From contig JBBRYJ010000001.1 in the NCBI GenBank assembly GCA_038237745.1, positions 372,001 to 436,000 of the forward strand: a stretch of DNA of 64,000 nucleotides. Reading direction: 5' to 3'. Shown piece after piece: positions 40,456-49,125 of this stretch (positions within the stretch are counted from its first letter, which is position 1; each line of letters opens with the position of its first letter). The notes beneath the pieces were generated by a model. It was not told the DNA's origin, searched no databases, and saw only the letters and a list, made by a program, of their open reading frames with translations. The DNA comes from DASQEH01 sp038237745 (lineage in GTDB: Bacteria; Actinomycetota; Actinomycetes; Propionibacteriales; Nocardioidaceae). A program made the position numbers and the translations under genes.

Positions 40456-41169
40456 TCAGCCCTGCTCGTCCGACATCAGGTTGCGAGTGCGGTTGGGGTC
40501 GACCTGGATGCCGGGGCCCATCGTCGTCGACAGCGTGACCCTTCTCAGGTAGCGGCCCTTGGAGCTCGACGGCTTCAGCCTCAGGACCTCCTCGAGCGCC
40601 GCGCCGTAGTTCTCGACCAGCTTGTCCGTCGAGAACGACGCCTTGCCGATGATGAAGTGAAGGTTGGCGTGCCGGTCGACGCGGAACTCGATCTTGCCAC
40701 CCTTGATGTCGGTGACCGCCTTCGTCACATCAGGGGTGACTGTGCCCGTCTTCGGGTTGGGCATCAGCCCACGCGGCCCCAGGACTCGTCCGAGCCGGCC
40801 GACCTTGCCCATCATGTCCGGCGTGGCGACGACTGCGTCGAAGTCGAGCCAGCCGCCGTTGACCTTGTCGATCAGCTCGTCACCCCCCACGAAGTCGGCT
40901 CCTGCCGCTCTGGCTTCCTCCGCCTTCCCGGCGTTGGCGAACACGAGCACACGCGCCGTCTTGCCTGTTCCGTGTGGGAGGTTCACGGTTCCCCGCACCA
41001 TCTGGTCCGCCTTGCGAGGGTCGACGCCGAGGCGCATCGCCACGTCGATGGTGGAGTCGAACTTGGTCGCCTTGGCGTCCTTGGCGATCTTGATGGCCTC
41101 GAGCGGTGCGTATGCGGTGTCACCGTCGATCTTGCTTGCTGCGGCCCGATAGGCCTTGCTGCGCTGCAT
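40456..41169 (-). CDS. rplA: 50S ribosomal protein uL1
   Basis: 237 residues, MQRSKAYRAAASKIDGDTAY, with VLGPRGLMPNPKTGTVTPDV and the C-terminal RRVTLSTTMGPGIQVDPNR. It forms the mobile L1 stalk and in E. coli represses the L11 operon. It lies 72 nt after rplK. Confidence 0.97.
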   Translation of the reverse strand: MQRSKAYRAAASKIDGDTAYAPLEAIKIAKDAKATKFDSTIDVAMRLGVDPRKADQMVRGTVNLPHGTGKTARVLVFANAGKAEEARAAGADFVGGDELIDKVNGGWLDFDAVVATPDMMGKVGRLGRVLGPRGLMPNPKTGTVTPDVTKAVTDIKGGKIEFRVDRHANLHFIIGKASFSTDKLVENYGAALEEVLRLKPSSSKGRYLRRVTLSTTMGPGIQVDPNRTRNLMSDEQG

Positions 41170-41241
41170 GAGCTGGTTCCTTTCTCAGAGTGACCAGGTG
41201 TGGTGAGCGGGCCAGCGCGGCCCTTCCACGTGGTACGACCG

Positions 41242-41676
41242 TCACGCGCCGACAGTGATACCCATCGACCGGGCGGTCCCCTCGACGATCTTCATCGCGG
41301 CTTCGATGTCGTTCGCGTTGAGGTCGGGGAGCTTGGTGGTCGCGATCTCGCGGACCTGGTCGCGGTTGATCCTCCCCACCTTGTCTGTGTGTGGTGTCGG
41401 CGAGCCCTTCGCGAGCCCGGCCGCCTTCTTGATGAGCTCGGCGGCCGGCGGAGTCTTCGTGACGAAGGTGAAGGTGCGATCCTCGAAAATCGTGATCTCG
41501 ACCGGGATCACGTTGCCACGCATCGGCTCCGTGGCGGCGTTGTAGGCCTTGCAGAACTCCATGATGTTGACGCCGTGCGGGCCGAGGGCGGTTCCGACAG
41601 GTGGCGCGGGAGTGGCCGCGCCGGCCTGTAGCTGCACCTTGACGAGTGCTGCGATCTTCTTCTTCTTCGGAGGCAT
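41242..41676 (-). CDS. rplK: 50S ribosomal protein uL11
   Basis: 144 residues, MPPKKKKIAALVKVQLQAGA, with the PAPPVGTALGPHGVNIMEFC hinge and the C-terminal rRNA-binding GTARSMGITV. It is the GTPase-centre protein and the target region of thiopeptides; the proline-rich N-terminal face looks wild type. Confidence 0.97.
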   Translation of the reverse strand: MPPKKKKIAALVKVQLQAGAATPAPPVGTALGPHGVNIMEFCKAYNAATEPMRGNVIPVEITIFEDRTFTFVTKTPPAAELIKKAAGLAKGSPTPHTDKVGRINRDQVREIATTKLPDLNANDIEAAMKIVEGTARSMGITVGA

Positions 41677-41745
41677 GGTTGTTGTCCTAGCTGCTCAGTG
41701 TTCAGGTGCGGTGGTGGATGGCGTCGCGAGTGCGTGTGACCGGTG

Positions 41746-42438
41746 TCAGACCTTCTCGATCTGCGTGAAGCTGAGCTCGACCGGGGTCTCGCGGCCGAAG
41801 ATCTCGACAAGTGCCTTGACCCTTTGAGCGTCGATGTTCATCTCCGTGATCGTCGCGTGCAGCGTGGCGAACGGCCCGTCGACGACCATGACCGAGTCTC
41901 CCGGGTAGAAGTCGGTGAACTCGACCTTCTTCTGCTTCTGTTGCTGAGGACTCTCGGACTCGACGATGACCTCCGGCGCAAGCATCGCCTCGACCTCGGC
42001 GAGGCTCAGCGGGACCGGTTGATGGCTGTGTCCGACGAAGCCGGTGACGGACGGAGTGTGTCGGACGGCTGACCAGGACTCGTCAGTCAGGTCCATCCGT
42101 ACCAGCACATAGCCTGGCAGGACGGTGCGGCGGACCATGCGGCGTTGGCCGTTCTTGATCTCGGCGACTTCCTCCTGCGGCACGTGGACCTCGTAGATGA
42201 ACTCCTCCATGTTGAGTGAGGTGATCCGGTTCTCGAGGTTTGTCTTGACCCTGTTCTCCATGCCGGAGTAGGTGTGCACGACGAACCAGTCGCCTGGCTT
42301 CGCGCGAAGTGCTTCGCGGAACTCATCGAGCGGGTCTACGACCGGCTCGGCGTCGACATCTGCGTCCTCGACCTGCCCGTCCTCGACCTGTGGGCCTTCG
42401 ACGACGTCAGCGGGCTCGGTCACTGTCTGTTCGGTCAT
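41746..42438 (-). CDS. nusG: Transcription elongation/antitermination factor NusG
   Basis: 230 residues. An acidic N-terminal extension (about residues 1-48) precedes the NGN domain (GDWFVVHTYSGMENRVKTNL) and the KOW domain (FTDFYPGDSVMVVDGPFATL). It binds RpoB/RpoC and S10. It follows secE after 51 nt and precedes rplK. Confidence 0.97.
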   Translation of the reverse strand: MTEQTVTEPADVVEGPQVEDGQVEDADVDAEPVVDPLDEFREALRAKPGDWFVVHTYSGMENRVKTNLENRITSLNMEEFIYEVHVPQEEVAEIKNGQRRMVRRTVLPGYVLVRMDLTDESWSAVRHTPSVTGFVGHSHQPVPLSLAEVEAMLAPEVIVESESPQQQKQKKVEFTDFYPGDSVMVVDGPFATLHATITEMNIDAQRVKALVEIFGRETPVELSFTQIEKV

Positions 42439-42489
42439 GATGTTGTCAACTCACATACTTCCGCGGCTCGGTAGCTGAGGCGAGGCGCT

Positions 42490-42729
42490 TCAGCCGAAGA
42501 TCTTGAACATGGCTGTGTTGAAGCCGTAGTCCAGGAGGGACACGTACAAGATCATGAAGAGGACGAAGACCAGCACGACCATGAAGTAGGTGATCAGCTG
42601 CTCTCGCGTTGGCCAGATGACCTTGCGCAGCTCCGTAATGACCTGTCGGAGGAAGAGACCGAGACCTGTCCGACCCTTCTGGGTGGGCCGACTCTCACTC
42701 GCCGAGCTCGTGGCGCGTGTCTCCGTCAC
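42490..42729 (-). CDS. secE: Preprotein translocase subunit SecE
   Basis: 79 residues: a Ser/Thr-rich lead, the amphipathic helix FLRQVITELRKVIWPTREQL, and a single span TYFMVVLVFVLFMILYVSL. It clamps SecY. It lies just after tRNA-Trp. Confidence 0.96.
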   Translation of the reverse strand: MTETRATSSASESRPTQKGRTGLGLFLRQVITELRKVIWPTREQLITYFMVVLVFVLFMILYVSLLDYGFNTAMFKIFG

Positions 42730-42758
42730 GGTGCTGCCTCCTCATGGTCGTCTCGCCG

Positions 42759-42831
42759 CAGGGCAGGAGGGACTCGAACCCCCAACCGCCGGTTTTGGAG
42801 ACCGGTGCTCTGCCAATTGAGCCACTGCCCT
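42759..42831 (-). tRNA. trpT: tRNA-Trp (CCA anticodon)
   Basis: 73 nt. The acceptor AGGGCAG pairs with CTGCCCT, D arm GCTCAATTGGCAGAGC, anticodon loop CTCCAAA, T arm GGGGGTTCGAGTCCC. The 3' CCA is not encoded. Its place before secE is conserved in actinobacteria. Confidence 0.96.
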
Positions 42832-42976
42832 CCGGTGGCGCTGGCTCCGGACACAACCAAGGCAAAGCATCGCGAACTTAGGTGCCGACGCCACCAAGGA
42901 CTCGAGTGTACGGGGTGGGCACCCGCGGGGTCGAACCGAGCGGGTGCGAGGCGGTCGGGAGTGCGAGGATAGCCGC

Positions 42977-44194
42977 ATGAGTGACGCCGAGCACGCCAGA
43001 CCGCATCGGCGGGTCTCCCGACGCGTCGACGGAATCGCCGAGTCCGCCACCTTGGCGGTCGACGCCAAGGCCAAGGCCCTCAAGGCGGCAGGCAGACCGG
43101 TGGTCGGCTTCGGCGCGGGCGAACCCGACTTCGCCACCCCCGACTACATCGTGGCGGCGGCCGTCGAGGCGGCCAGAGATCCCCGGAACCACCGCTACAC
43201 GCCCGCCGGAGGTCTGCCGGAGCTCAAGGAGGCGGTCGTCGACAAGACCCGGCGAGACTCCGGCTACGAGGTCCGAGCTTCGCAGGTGCTCGTGACGAAC
43301 GGCGGCAAGCAGGCCGTCTACCAGGCCTTTGCCACCCTGCTCGACCCGGGCGACGAGGTGATCCTCCCTGCTCCCTACTGGACGACCTACCCGGAGGTCA
43401 TCCGCCTGGCGGGTGGCGTCGCGGTGGAGGTGCTCGCCGACGAGACCCAGGACTACCTCGTTACTGTCCCGCAGCTCGAAGCGGCCCGGACGAACCGGAC
43501 GAAGGTGCTGCTCTTCTGCTCGCCGTCGAACCCGACCGGTGCCGTCTACAGCCCCGAGCAGGTCAGGGAGATCGGGAGGTGGGCGCACGAGAAGGGTGTG
43601 TGGGTCGTCACTGACGAGATCTACGAGCACCTCGTCTACGCTGACGCCCGGTTCAGCTCGATCGTCGTCGAGGTGCCCGAGCTCGCCGACACCTGCGTCG
43701 TGGTGAACGGGGTCGCGAAGACATACGCCATGACCGGCTGGCGGGTCGGCTGGTTGGTCGGGCCGCCAGACGTGGTCAAGGCTGCCACGAACCTTCAGTC
43801 GCACCTCACCTCGAACGTGTCGAACGTGTCGCAGCGCGCGGCACTGGCGGCGGTGTCGGGTGACCTCAGCGCTGTCGACGGCATGCGAACTGCCTTCGAC
43901 AGACGCCGGAGGACCATCGTAGGCATGCTCGAAGAGGTGCCGGGGTTCGTCTGCCCAGAGCCCAAGGGCGCCTTCTACGCCTATCCCTCGGTGAAGGGTG
44001 CGCTGGGTCGCGAGGTCGCGGGTCGAGCCGTGGAGACGTCGGCCGAGCTGGCCGAGCTGATCCTCGACGAGGTCGAGGTCGCTGTCGTCCCCGGCGAGGC
44101 GTTCGGCAGCCCTGGCTACCTGCGGCTCTCCTACGCTCTGGGAGACGATGACCTCGCCGAGGGCGTGGCACGGATCCAGAAGCTGCTGAGCTGA
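42977..44194 (+). CDS. aspC: Aspartate aminotransferase, class I PLP-dependent
   Basis: 405 residues. The PLP lysine is in VAKTYAMTGWRVGW, with SPSNPTGAVY and VTDEIYEHLVY supplying the phosphate/pyridine contacts; FGAGEPDFATPDYI at the N-terminus marks the Ib subgroup. It interconverts aspartate/2-oxoglutarate and oxaloacetate/glutamate; some Ib enzymes also accept prephenate. The ATG at 42977 was chosen over an upstream in-frame ATG at 42944. The gene runs opposite to secE and 8 nt before the adenosine deaminase. Confidence 0.93.
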   Translation: MSDAEHARPHRRVSRRVDGIAESATLAVDAKAKALKAAGRPVVGFGAGEPDFATPDYIVAAAVEAARDPRNHRYTPAGGLPELKEAVVDKTRRDSGYEVRASQVLVTNGGKQAVYQAFATLLDPGDEVILPAPYWTTYPEVIRLAGGVAVEVLADETQDYLVTVPQLEAARTNRTKVLLFCSPSNPTGAVYSPEQVREIGRWAHEKGVWVVTDEIYEHLVYADARFSSIVVEVPELADTCVVVNGVAKTYAMTGWRVGWLVGPPDVVKAATNLQSHLTSNVSNVSQRAALAAVSGDLSAVDGMRTAFDRRRRTIVGMLEEVPGFVCPEPKGAFYAYPSVKGALGREVAGRAVETSAELAELILDEVEVAVVPGEAFGSPGYLRLSYALGDDDLAEGVARIQKLLS

Positions 44195-44201
44195 CCGGAG
44201 G

Positions 44202-45236
44202 TTGCCCGTACGCGCGTTGGCCGACCTTCCGAAGGCGCATCTGCATCTGCACTTCACCGGCTCCATGCGGCACATCACGGTGGTCGACCTCGCCCGGCAG
44301 CAGGGCATCTGGCTACCGGACGCCCTGACCGACGGCTGGCCACCGGAGCTGTCGGCCGCCGACGAGAAGGGGTGGTTCCGCTTCCAACGGCTCTACGACC
44401 TGGCCCGGGCTGTGATCCGGACAGAGGGATCTGTCCGGCGTCTGCTGCTGGAGGCCGCGGAGGACGAGGCCGCGGAGGGCTCGCGCTGGCTGGAGATCCA
44501 GGTGGACCCGAGTGGCTATGCAGCACACTTCGGGGGGATCACGGCGTTCACCGAGCTCGCGCTCGACGCCGCACGGGAGGCGACGTCGGTGACCGGTGTA
44601 CAGGTTTCGCTCATAGTCGCCGCGAACCGCATCCGCGACCCGCTCGACGCCCGCACCCTCGCCAGGCTGGCGGCCCAATACGCAGGAAGAGGGGTGGTGG
44701 GCTTCGGGCTCTCCAACGACGAGCGACGCGGCGAGGCGCTTGCCTTCGCGAAGGCCTTCGACATCGCTCGACGTGCGGACCTGCTGTGCTGTCCCCATGG
44801 CGGCGAGTTGCGAGGTCCCGAGAGCGTGTGGTCGTGTCTCGACGGGCTGGGTGCGCATCGGATCGGCCACGGAGTCCGCTCGGTCGAGGATCCCGTCCTC
44901 GTCGCGCACCTCGCCGAGGCGGGGGTCACCCTAGAGATCTGCCCCCGGTCGAATGTCGCGCTCGGGGTGCATACCGACCTTTCGTCGGTCCCCGTTCGAG
45001 AGCTGTTCGACGCAGGCGTCCCGATCGCGCTGGGCGCGGACGACCCGCTGCTGTTCGGCTCGCGTCTGCTGGACCAGTACGAGGCGGCCCGCCATGTGCA
45101 CGGCTTTAGCGACGCCGACCTTGCCGAGCTGGCGAGGATGTCCATCCGGGGCTCCGCCGCCCCCGACGACGTGAGGAGGTCGATGCTCTTCGGGGTGGAT
45201 GCCTGGCTCAGCCGTGAGGTCACCGGCGCATCCTGA
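44202..45236 (+). CDS. add: Adenosine deaminase
   Basis: About 344 residues. The zinc ligands HLHLH (near residue 14), H in CCPHGGELRG, the catalytic GHGVRS region and the D of LGADDPLLF are present. HFTGSMRHIT follows the first ligands. It deaminates adenosine or a related purine nucleoside. The start is uncertain: GGAGG directly abuts the TTG at 44202, and the next in-frame TTG at 44217 lies 15 nt from it; an upstream stop excludes earlier starts. It is convergent with murB, 6 nt between stops. Confidence 0.88.
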   Translation: MPVRALADLPKAHLHLHFTGSMRHITVVDLARQQGIWLPDALTDGWPPELSAADEKGWFRFQRLYDLARAVIRTEGSVRRLLLEAAEDEAAEGSRWLEIQVDPSGYAAHFGGITAFTELALDAAREATSVTGVQVSLIVAANRIRDPLDARTLARLAAQYAGRGVVGFGLSNDERRGEALAFAKAFDIARRADLLCCPHGGELRGPESVWSCLDGLGAHRIGHGVRSVEDPVLVAHLAEAGVTLEICPRSNVALGVHTDLSSVPVRELFDAGVPIALGADDPLLFGSRLLDQYEAARHVHGFSDADLAELARMSIRGSAAPDDVRRSMLFGVDAWLSREVTGAS

Positions 45237-45242
45237 CCGGTT

Positions 45243-46271
45243 TCAGACCGCGCAACCGACGCAGACCGGCTCCGGCAGGAGCACGATGCCGAACCTCTCC
45301 CGGACGCCGTCGCGGATCTCCACGGCGAGCGCGACGATGTCGGCCGTGGAGCCACTTCCGCGGTTCGTCAGCGCCAGTGTGTGCTTCGACGACAATCTGA
45401 CCCGCTCGTTGCCGTAGCCCTTGCCGAAGCCGGCCCGCTCGATCAACCACGCTGCACTCGTCTTCACCGTGCCGTCGCTCTGCGGGTACGCCGGAGCCCC
45501 GGCAGGCAGATCGGCCGGCGCGACGAACGGGTTGGTGAAGAAGGACCCGGCGCTCCAGGTGTCCCTGTCATCGGGGTCCAGCACCATGCCCTTACGCGCG
45601 CGGAGCGCCAGAACAGCCTCGCGAACGTCCCGCGACGGCCGGCGCTCACCCAGTCCCGCGCCCATCGTGCGGGCCAGCTCGGCGTACCGGATTGGCACCC
45701 CCATGTCGCCGGACCGGAACTGGAAGGTCACCGCGCCCACGACATAGCGTCCGGGGTCCCGCTTGAACACGCTGGTGCGGTAGCCGAAGCCGCAGTCGGA
45801 GGCGAAGAGGGTGCGGGTACGGCGCTCGACCCGGTCGTAGACCTCGACCTGGGAGACGGTGTCGGACACCTCCTGGCCGTACGCGCCGACGTTCTGGATC
45901 GGCGCGGCGCCCACCGTGCCCGGGATCCCCGACAACGCCTCCACCCCGATCCAGTCCTCGCGGACCGCGCGGGCGACGAGCTCGTCCCAGCTCTCGCCGG
46001 CCTCCACGGTCGCCTCGACGCCGGAGCACTGTGCACGGCCGAGGGCCACCCCGGCGGTCGAGATGTGCACGACGGTGCCGTTGAAGCCGTCGTCCGCGAC
46101 CAGCAGGTTGCTGCCACCACCGAGCAGAAGCACCGGAGTTCCTGCGGCGTCTGCGACCGCGACGGTTCCGTAGAGCTCCGCTCTCGTGGTCGCCTCGAGG
46201 AAGTCATGGGACGGTCCCCCGAGGCGGAGCGTGGTCCAGAGCGAGAGCGGCTCTGCCGTCCTCGTCAGCAC
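45243..46271 (-). CDS. murB: UDP-N-acetylenolpyruvoylglucosamine reductase MurB
   Basis: 342 residues from the GTG at 46271 (a GTG at 46289 is also possible). FAD-binding segments LLGGGSNLLVADDGF and SGIPGTVGAAPIQNVGAYGQ, the tyrosine/arginine pair in GYRTSVFK and the catalytic Ser in WSAGSFFTNPF identify a type I MurB. It makes UDP-MurNAc for peptidoglycan with NADPH. It overlaps the hadB end, so the dehydratase genes and murB are probably co-transcribed. Confidence 0.94.
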   Translation of the reverse strand: MLTRTAEPLSLWTTLRLGGPSHDFLEATTRAELYGTVAVADAAGTPVLLLGGGSNLLVADDGFNGTVVHISTAGVALGRAQCSGVEATVEAGESWDELVARAVREDWIGVEALSGIPGTVGAAPIQNVGAYGQEVSDTVSQVEVYDRVERRTRTLFASDCGFGYRTSVFKRDPGRYVVGAVTFQFRSGDMGVPIRYAELARTMGAGLGERRPSRDVREAVLALRARKGMVLDPDDRDTWSAGSFFTNPFVAPADLPAGAPAYPQSDGTVKTSAAWLIERAGFGKGYGNERVRLSSKHTLALTNRGSGSTADIVALAVEIRDGVRERFGIVLLPEPVCVGCAV

Positions 46272-46666
46272 CGCACCACTGCCCTGCACATGCCCAGCAC
46301 CTTGGTGTCATTGTTCGTAACGGTGATCTCGAGGGTCGCCGACTCGCCGTCGACCTCCTTCACCACACCCGTCACCTCCACCCTGGTGCCTTGGTCGTCG
46401 TCGGGCACTTCCACGGGTTTGGTGAAGCGAGCTCCGAACGACTGGACCGCAGCAGGGTCACCTACCCACCCGGTGAGTGCTCGGCCAACCAGTGCGAGCG
46501 TGTACATGCCGTGCGCGACCACGCCCGGCAGGCCCACCGAGGTGGCGACCCGGTCGCTGTAGTGAATGGGGTTGAAGTCTCCGGATGCACCGGCGTACCG
46601 CACCAGTTCCGCGCGTGTGACGACGTACGACTCTGGACCGAGCTCGTGCCCCGCTGCCCAGCTCAC
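46265..46666 (-). CDS. hadB: MaoC-like (3R)-hydroxyacyl dehydratase, HadB type
   Basis: 133 residues with a single hot-dog fold. The hydratase motif YAGASGDFNPIHYSD contains the catalytic Asp and His; GVVAHGMYTLALVGRALTGW follows. In mycobacteria HadB is the catalytic partner of HadA or HadC in FAS-II dehydration. It overlaps hadA by ATGA. Confidence 0.87.
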   Translation of the reverse strand: MSWAAGHELGPESYVVTRAELVRYAGASGDFNPIHYSDRVATSVGLPGVVAHGMYTLALVGRALTGWVGDPAAVQSFGARFTKPVEVPDDDQGTRVEVTGVVKEVDGESATLEITVTNNDTKVLGMCRAVVRC

Positions 46667-47076
46667 GCTCCCGCTCCGCGGTGCAGCAGCAGTGCGAACG
46701 CCGTCGCGACGTGCTCGCCGCTAGTGGTCGTCACCTCGGTGCGGGTGCCGATCATGTCCGTCCCCGCCGCCGTCCTCAGTGTGTCGATGGTCAGCGTGCC
46801 GGTGAGCTCGTCCCCCGCCCGCACTGGTCGAGTCTGCTCGAACCGCTGCTCTCCGTGGATCACATTGTGGAGCTCGATCCCAACCTCGGTGTCTGTCATA
46901 AGCGCGGTCATGGCTTTGAACGCTATGAGAATCGGGAACGTCAAGGGCGCTGTCTCACCACCGTCGATCGGTTCGGCGCCAGTCGCCTCGGTGAACTCGG
47001 CGATCTTCTCCCGGCTCGCCGTGTATGGCGGCGTAGGCGCGAACGCGCGTCCGGAAAGAGATGCGTCAAGCGCCAT
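46663..47076 (-). CDS. hadA: Hot-dog dehydratase partner, HadA type
   Basis: 137 residues. The FAS1-type dehydratase N-terminal domain pattern (REKIAEFTEATGAEP, TFPILIAFKAM) without the Asp/His pair indicates the substrate-holding subunit. Together with hadB it should dehydrate (3R)-hydroxyacyl thioesters. No hadC is present downstream. The rpmG-hadA-hadB-secE context is conserved in mycobacteria and relatives. Confidence 0.82.
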   Translation of the reverse strand: MALDASLSGRAFAPTPPYTASREKIAEFTEATGAEPIDGGETAPLTFPILIAFKAMTALMTDTEVGIELHNVIHGEQRFEQTRPVRAGDELTGTLTIDTLRTAAGTDMIGTRTEVTTTSGEHVATAFALLLHRGAGA

Positions 47077-47111
47077 GCAGCGACGCTATCTCACCGTGGC
47101 GACGGACCAGG

Positions 47112-48491
47112 TCAGGTCGGGTCGTCCCGCACGCTCGGCATCCTGGCGAGCCGCTTCAGCTCCCTGTCGGACACCCGGCTCCGGGTCATCATGACGCGAC
47201 GCATGACTGGCTTGCGATAGTTGAACGAGCCCCGGTAGTCATAGGCGTTGGTCACGTGTCGACTCAGCGGTGCGAGCCGGAAGTTGCGCTCGACGAACGC
47301 AAGCATCGAGTAGGGGAGGACTGCGGTCTCCCGGTCGGTCGAGCCATGCCGGGCCCATGGGCTTACGATGACCATTGGCGCGCGTATCCCCAGCTTGCCT
47401 GGCGGATCCACGTGGTCGTAGAAGCAGCCACAGTCGTCGTACGTGATGAATATGGCGGTGCTCTTCCACTGCGGCCCGTTCTGCACGGCTCGGACCATCC
47501 GGCCGATGTAGTTGTCCCCGATCTTCATGCTCGAGGTGTTGTGCTGGGAGTAGTCGCCGAGCGGCAGGAGTATCGACAGCGCGGCAAGATCTCCCCCACG
47601 TGCTGCCTGAACGAACTCGGGAGTCCGAGAGTCGTACGCGGGCCGCAACCGATGATCCCCACACCAGAAGAAGTAGTCGCAGATGGACCACAGGTTCGTG
47701 ATCGGCTCCGGGTTCGTGAGCCCTTGGTAGATGTGCCAGCTCAGGCCGCGCTGCTCCATACGTTGCATGATCGTCGGGGTGTACCGCACCGGGCTCTGGC
47801 GGAACGGACCGTCCCCCTTTCGGTCCGGGACGCATGAAGGCACCAGGACCGGACGGCCGCGGCGTGGCGACCACCTCACCACCCGGTTGCTGCCGCAACC
47901 CCAGCCGCGCTGGTGCGGGACACCTGAGGCGTAGTGGGGGTTCTTGCCGACAAAGCCGTTCATCGTCCCCGCCGCCAACGTGATGTGAGCTCCGAACGAA
48001 GCGGTGTCGCTCGAGGCGAACGTCGCAGAAGACACCGCGAAACGTGTCGCCAGGGCGGCGAGGTTGGGGATGCTCCTGGGACGGTGGTGCGTCACGCAGA
48101 TGTGTGGCTGCCTTCTGCAACCGGGCAGCTTGTTCCAGGCGTTCTGGGCGGCGAGAAGCTGCGCAGAAGGCACATGCGAGACGACGGGCACGATGTCCGG
48201 CTCGACGATGTTCGGGGCAGTCGCTCCGTGGGCGAAGGTGACCCTCCCGGAGTACCCGTTGCAGCCGACCTTACGTCGTTTGCAGACCACCCCGAGGACT
48301 TCGTCGAAGGAGTGGTTCTCCTGGTAGATGATGACCACGTGCTTGATGGGGCTGCGACTCGCGGACAGTGAGACCAGCCGCGTCGAGGGCTCCGCCGAGT
48401 CTGCGAGAGAGGTCAGGGTCAGGGTCAGAAGTAAGACGCCAAGGCACCCTGTCAGGCTTCTCCGGTCACCTGAGAAGCGGCGACTCGGCAC
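47112..48491 (-). CDS. Secreted phosphoesterase (phospholipase C/acid phosphatase superfamily)
   Basis: 459 residues from the GTG at 48491, which gives a tidy signal peptide (RRFSGDRRS then a hydrophobic run and ADSA). The family motif IKHVVIIYQENHSFDEVLG carries the metal/nucleophile region, and FITYDDCGCFYDHVDPP the second metal-binding part; SIPNLAALATRFAVSSATF lies between them. Eight or more cysteines suggest disulfides outside the cell. The substrate (phospholipid or phosphate ester) is not determinable. A GTG at 48545 is an alternative start. It interrupts the usual rpmG-hadA adjacency. Confidence 0.78.
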   Translation of the reverse strand: MPSRRFSGDRRSLTGCLGVLLLTLTLTSLADSAEPSTRLVSLSASRSPIKHVVIIYQENHSFDEVLGVVCKRRKVGCNGYSGRVTFAHGATAPNIVEPDIVPVVSHVPSAQLLAAQNAWNKLPGCRRQPHICVTHHRPRSIPNLAALATRFAVSSATFASSDTASFGAHITLAAGTMNGFVGKNPHYASGVPHQRGWGCGSNRVVRWSPRRGRPVLVPSCVPDRKGDGPFRQSPVRYTPTIMQRMEQRGLSWHIYQGLTNPEPITNLWSICDYFFWCGDHRLRPAYDSRTPEFVQAARGGDLAALSILLPLGDYSQHNTSSMKIGDNYIGRMVRAVQNGPQWKSTAIFITYDDCGCFYDHVDPPGKLGIRAPMVIVSPWARHGSTDRETAVLPYSMLAFVERNFRLAPLSRHVTNAYDYRGSFNYRKPVMRRVMMTRSRVSDRELKRLARMPSVRDDPT

Positions 48492-48549
48492 CCGACCGTT
48501 CGCCCTTGTGTCTGGGAGGTGAGGACGAGACGTCGAGCTCGTCACTACC

Positions 48550-48720
48550 TCAGCGGGTCTCCCGGTGGGCACGGTGACAACGACAGCGGGGGCAGAACTT
48601 CTTCAGCTCCAGGCGGTCGGGATCGTTGCGCCGGTTCTTGCGCGTGATGTAGTTGCGTTCTTTGCACTCGGTGCACGCCATGGTGATCTTGGGGCGGATG
48701 TCAGTGCTCTTGCTGGCCAC
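48550..48720 (-). CDS. rpmG: 50S ribosomal protein bL33, zinc-binding form
   Basis: 56 residues from a GTG start at 48720 (MASKSTDIRPKITMACTECK). Cys16-x2-Cys19 and Cys43-x2-Cys46 make the zinc ribbon. It follows tRNA-Met by 56 nt. Confidence 0.95.
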   Translation of the reverse strand: MASKSTDIRPKITMACTECKERNYITRKNRRNDPDRLELKKFCPRCRCHRAHRETR

Positions 48721-48776
48721 GGGATACCTTCTCTGTCAGCGCTGCATGGTGTTGCCAGGGCGATGCCGGGTCGAAC

Positions 48777-48853
48777 TGGTAGCGGGGGCGGGACTTGAAC
48801 CCGCGACACCACGATTATGAGCCGTGTGCTCTGACCACCTGAGCTACCCCGCC
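48777..48853 (-). tRNA. metT: tRNA-Met (CAT anticodon, elongator)
   Basis: 77 nt including an encoded CCA. Acceptor GGCGGGG pairs with CCCCGCT (first pair G-U); anticodon loop CTCATAA on a CACGG/TCGTG stem; T arm GCGGGTTCAAGTCCCGC. The anticodon stem lacks the three consecutive G-C pairs of the initiator, so it is the elongator. Confidence 0.93.
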
Positions 48854-48901
48854 GTCTGCGCCGGTCCCTCACCCGAGCTCGCAGGTGAGGTCCGACGTCG
48901 G

Positions 48902-48974
48902 AGCCCCAATACGGAATCGAACCGTAGACCTTCTCCTTACCATGGAGACGCTCTACCGACTGAGCTATTGGGGC
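48902..48974 (-). tRNA. thrT: tRNA-Thr (GGT anticodon)
   Basis: 73 nt. Acceptor GCCCCAA/TTGGGGC, anticodon stem TCTCC/GGAGA with loop ATGGTAA, T arm TACGGTTCGATTCCGTA. CCA is not encoded. It lies 48 nt upstream of tRNA-Met in the same orientation, the usual thrT-metT-rpmG order. Confidence 0.95.
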
Positions 48975-49125
48975 AAGCGACGTATGAGAATACACAGCAA
49001 GCGGCAGCGAGCGTTAATCGGTCGAACGTGCTCGTGTAGGCGTGCCCCGGCCTCGTCATCCAGTGGCGAGACGGCTTTCGAGGACTGCCGCGGTGCCATC
49101 TCGAAGGCGGAAGTACCCTCGCCGA

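Noticed and set aside
42759..42831. tRNA-Trp region as an integration site.
   Set aside because: No partial tRNA duplicate or integrase is present on either side; the trpT-secE adjacency is standard.
48550..48572. A phosphoesterase start at 48572 overlapping rpmG.
   Set aside because: It would overlap the rpmG 3' end by 23 nt and put a long polar stretch ahead of the signal peptide; starts at 48545 or 48491 are more reasonable.
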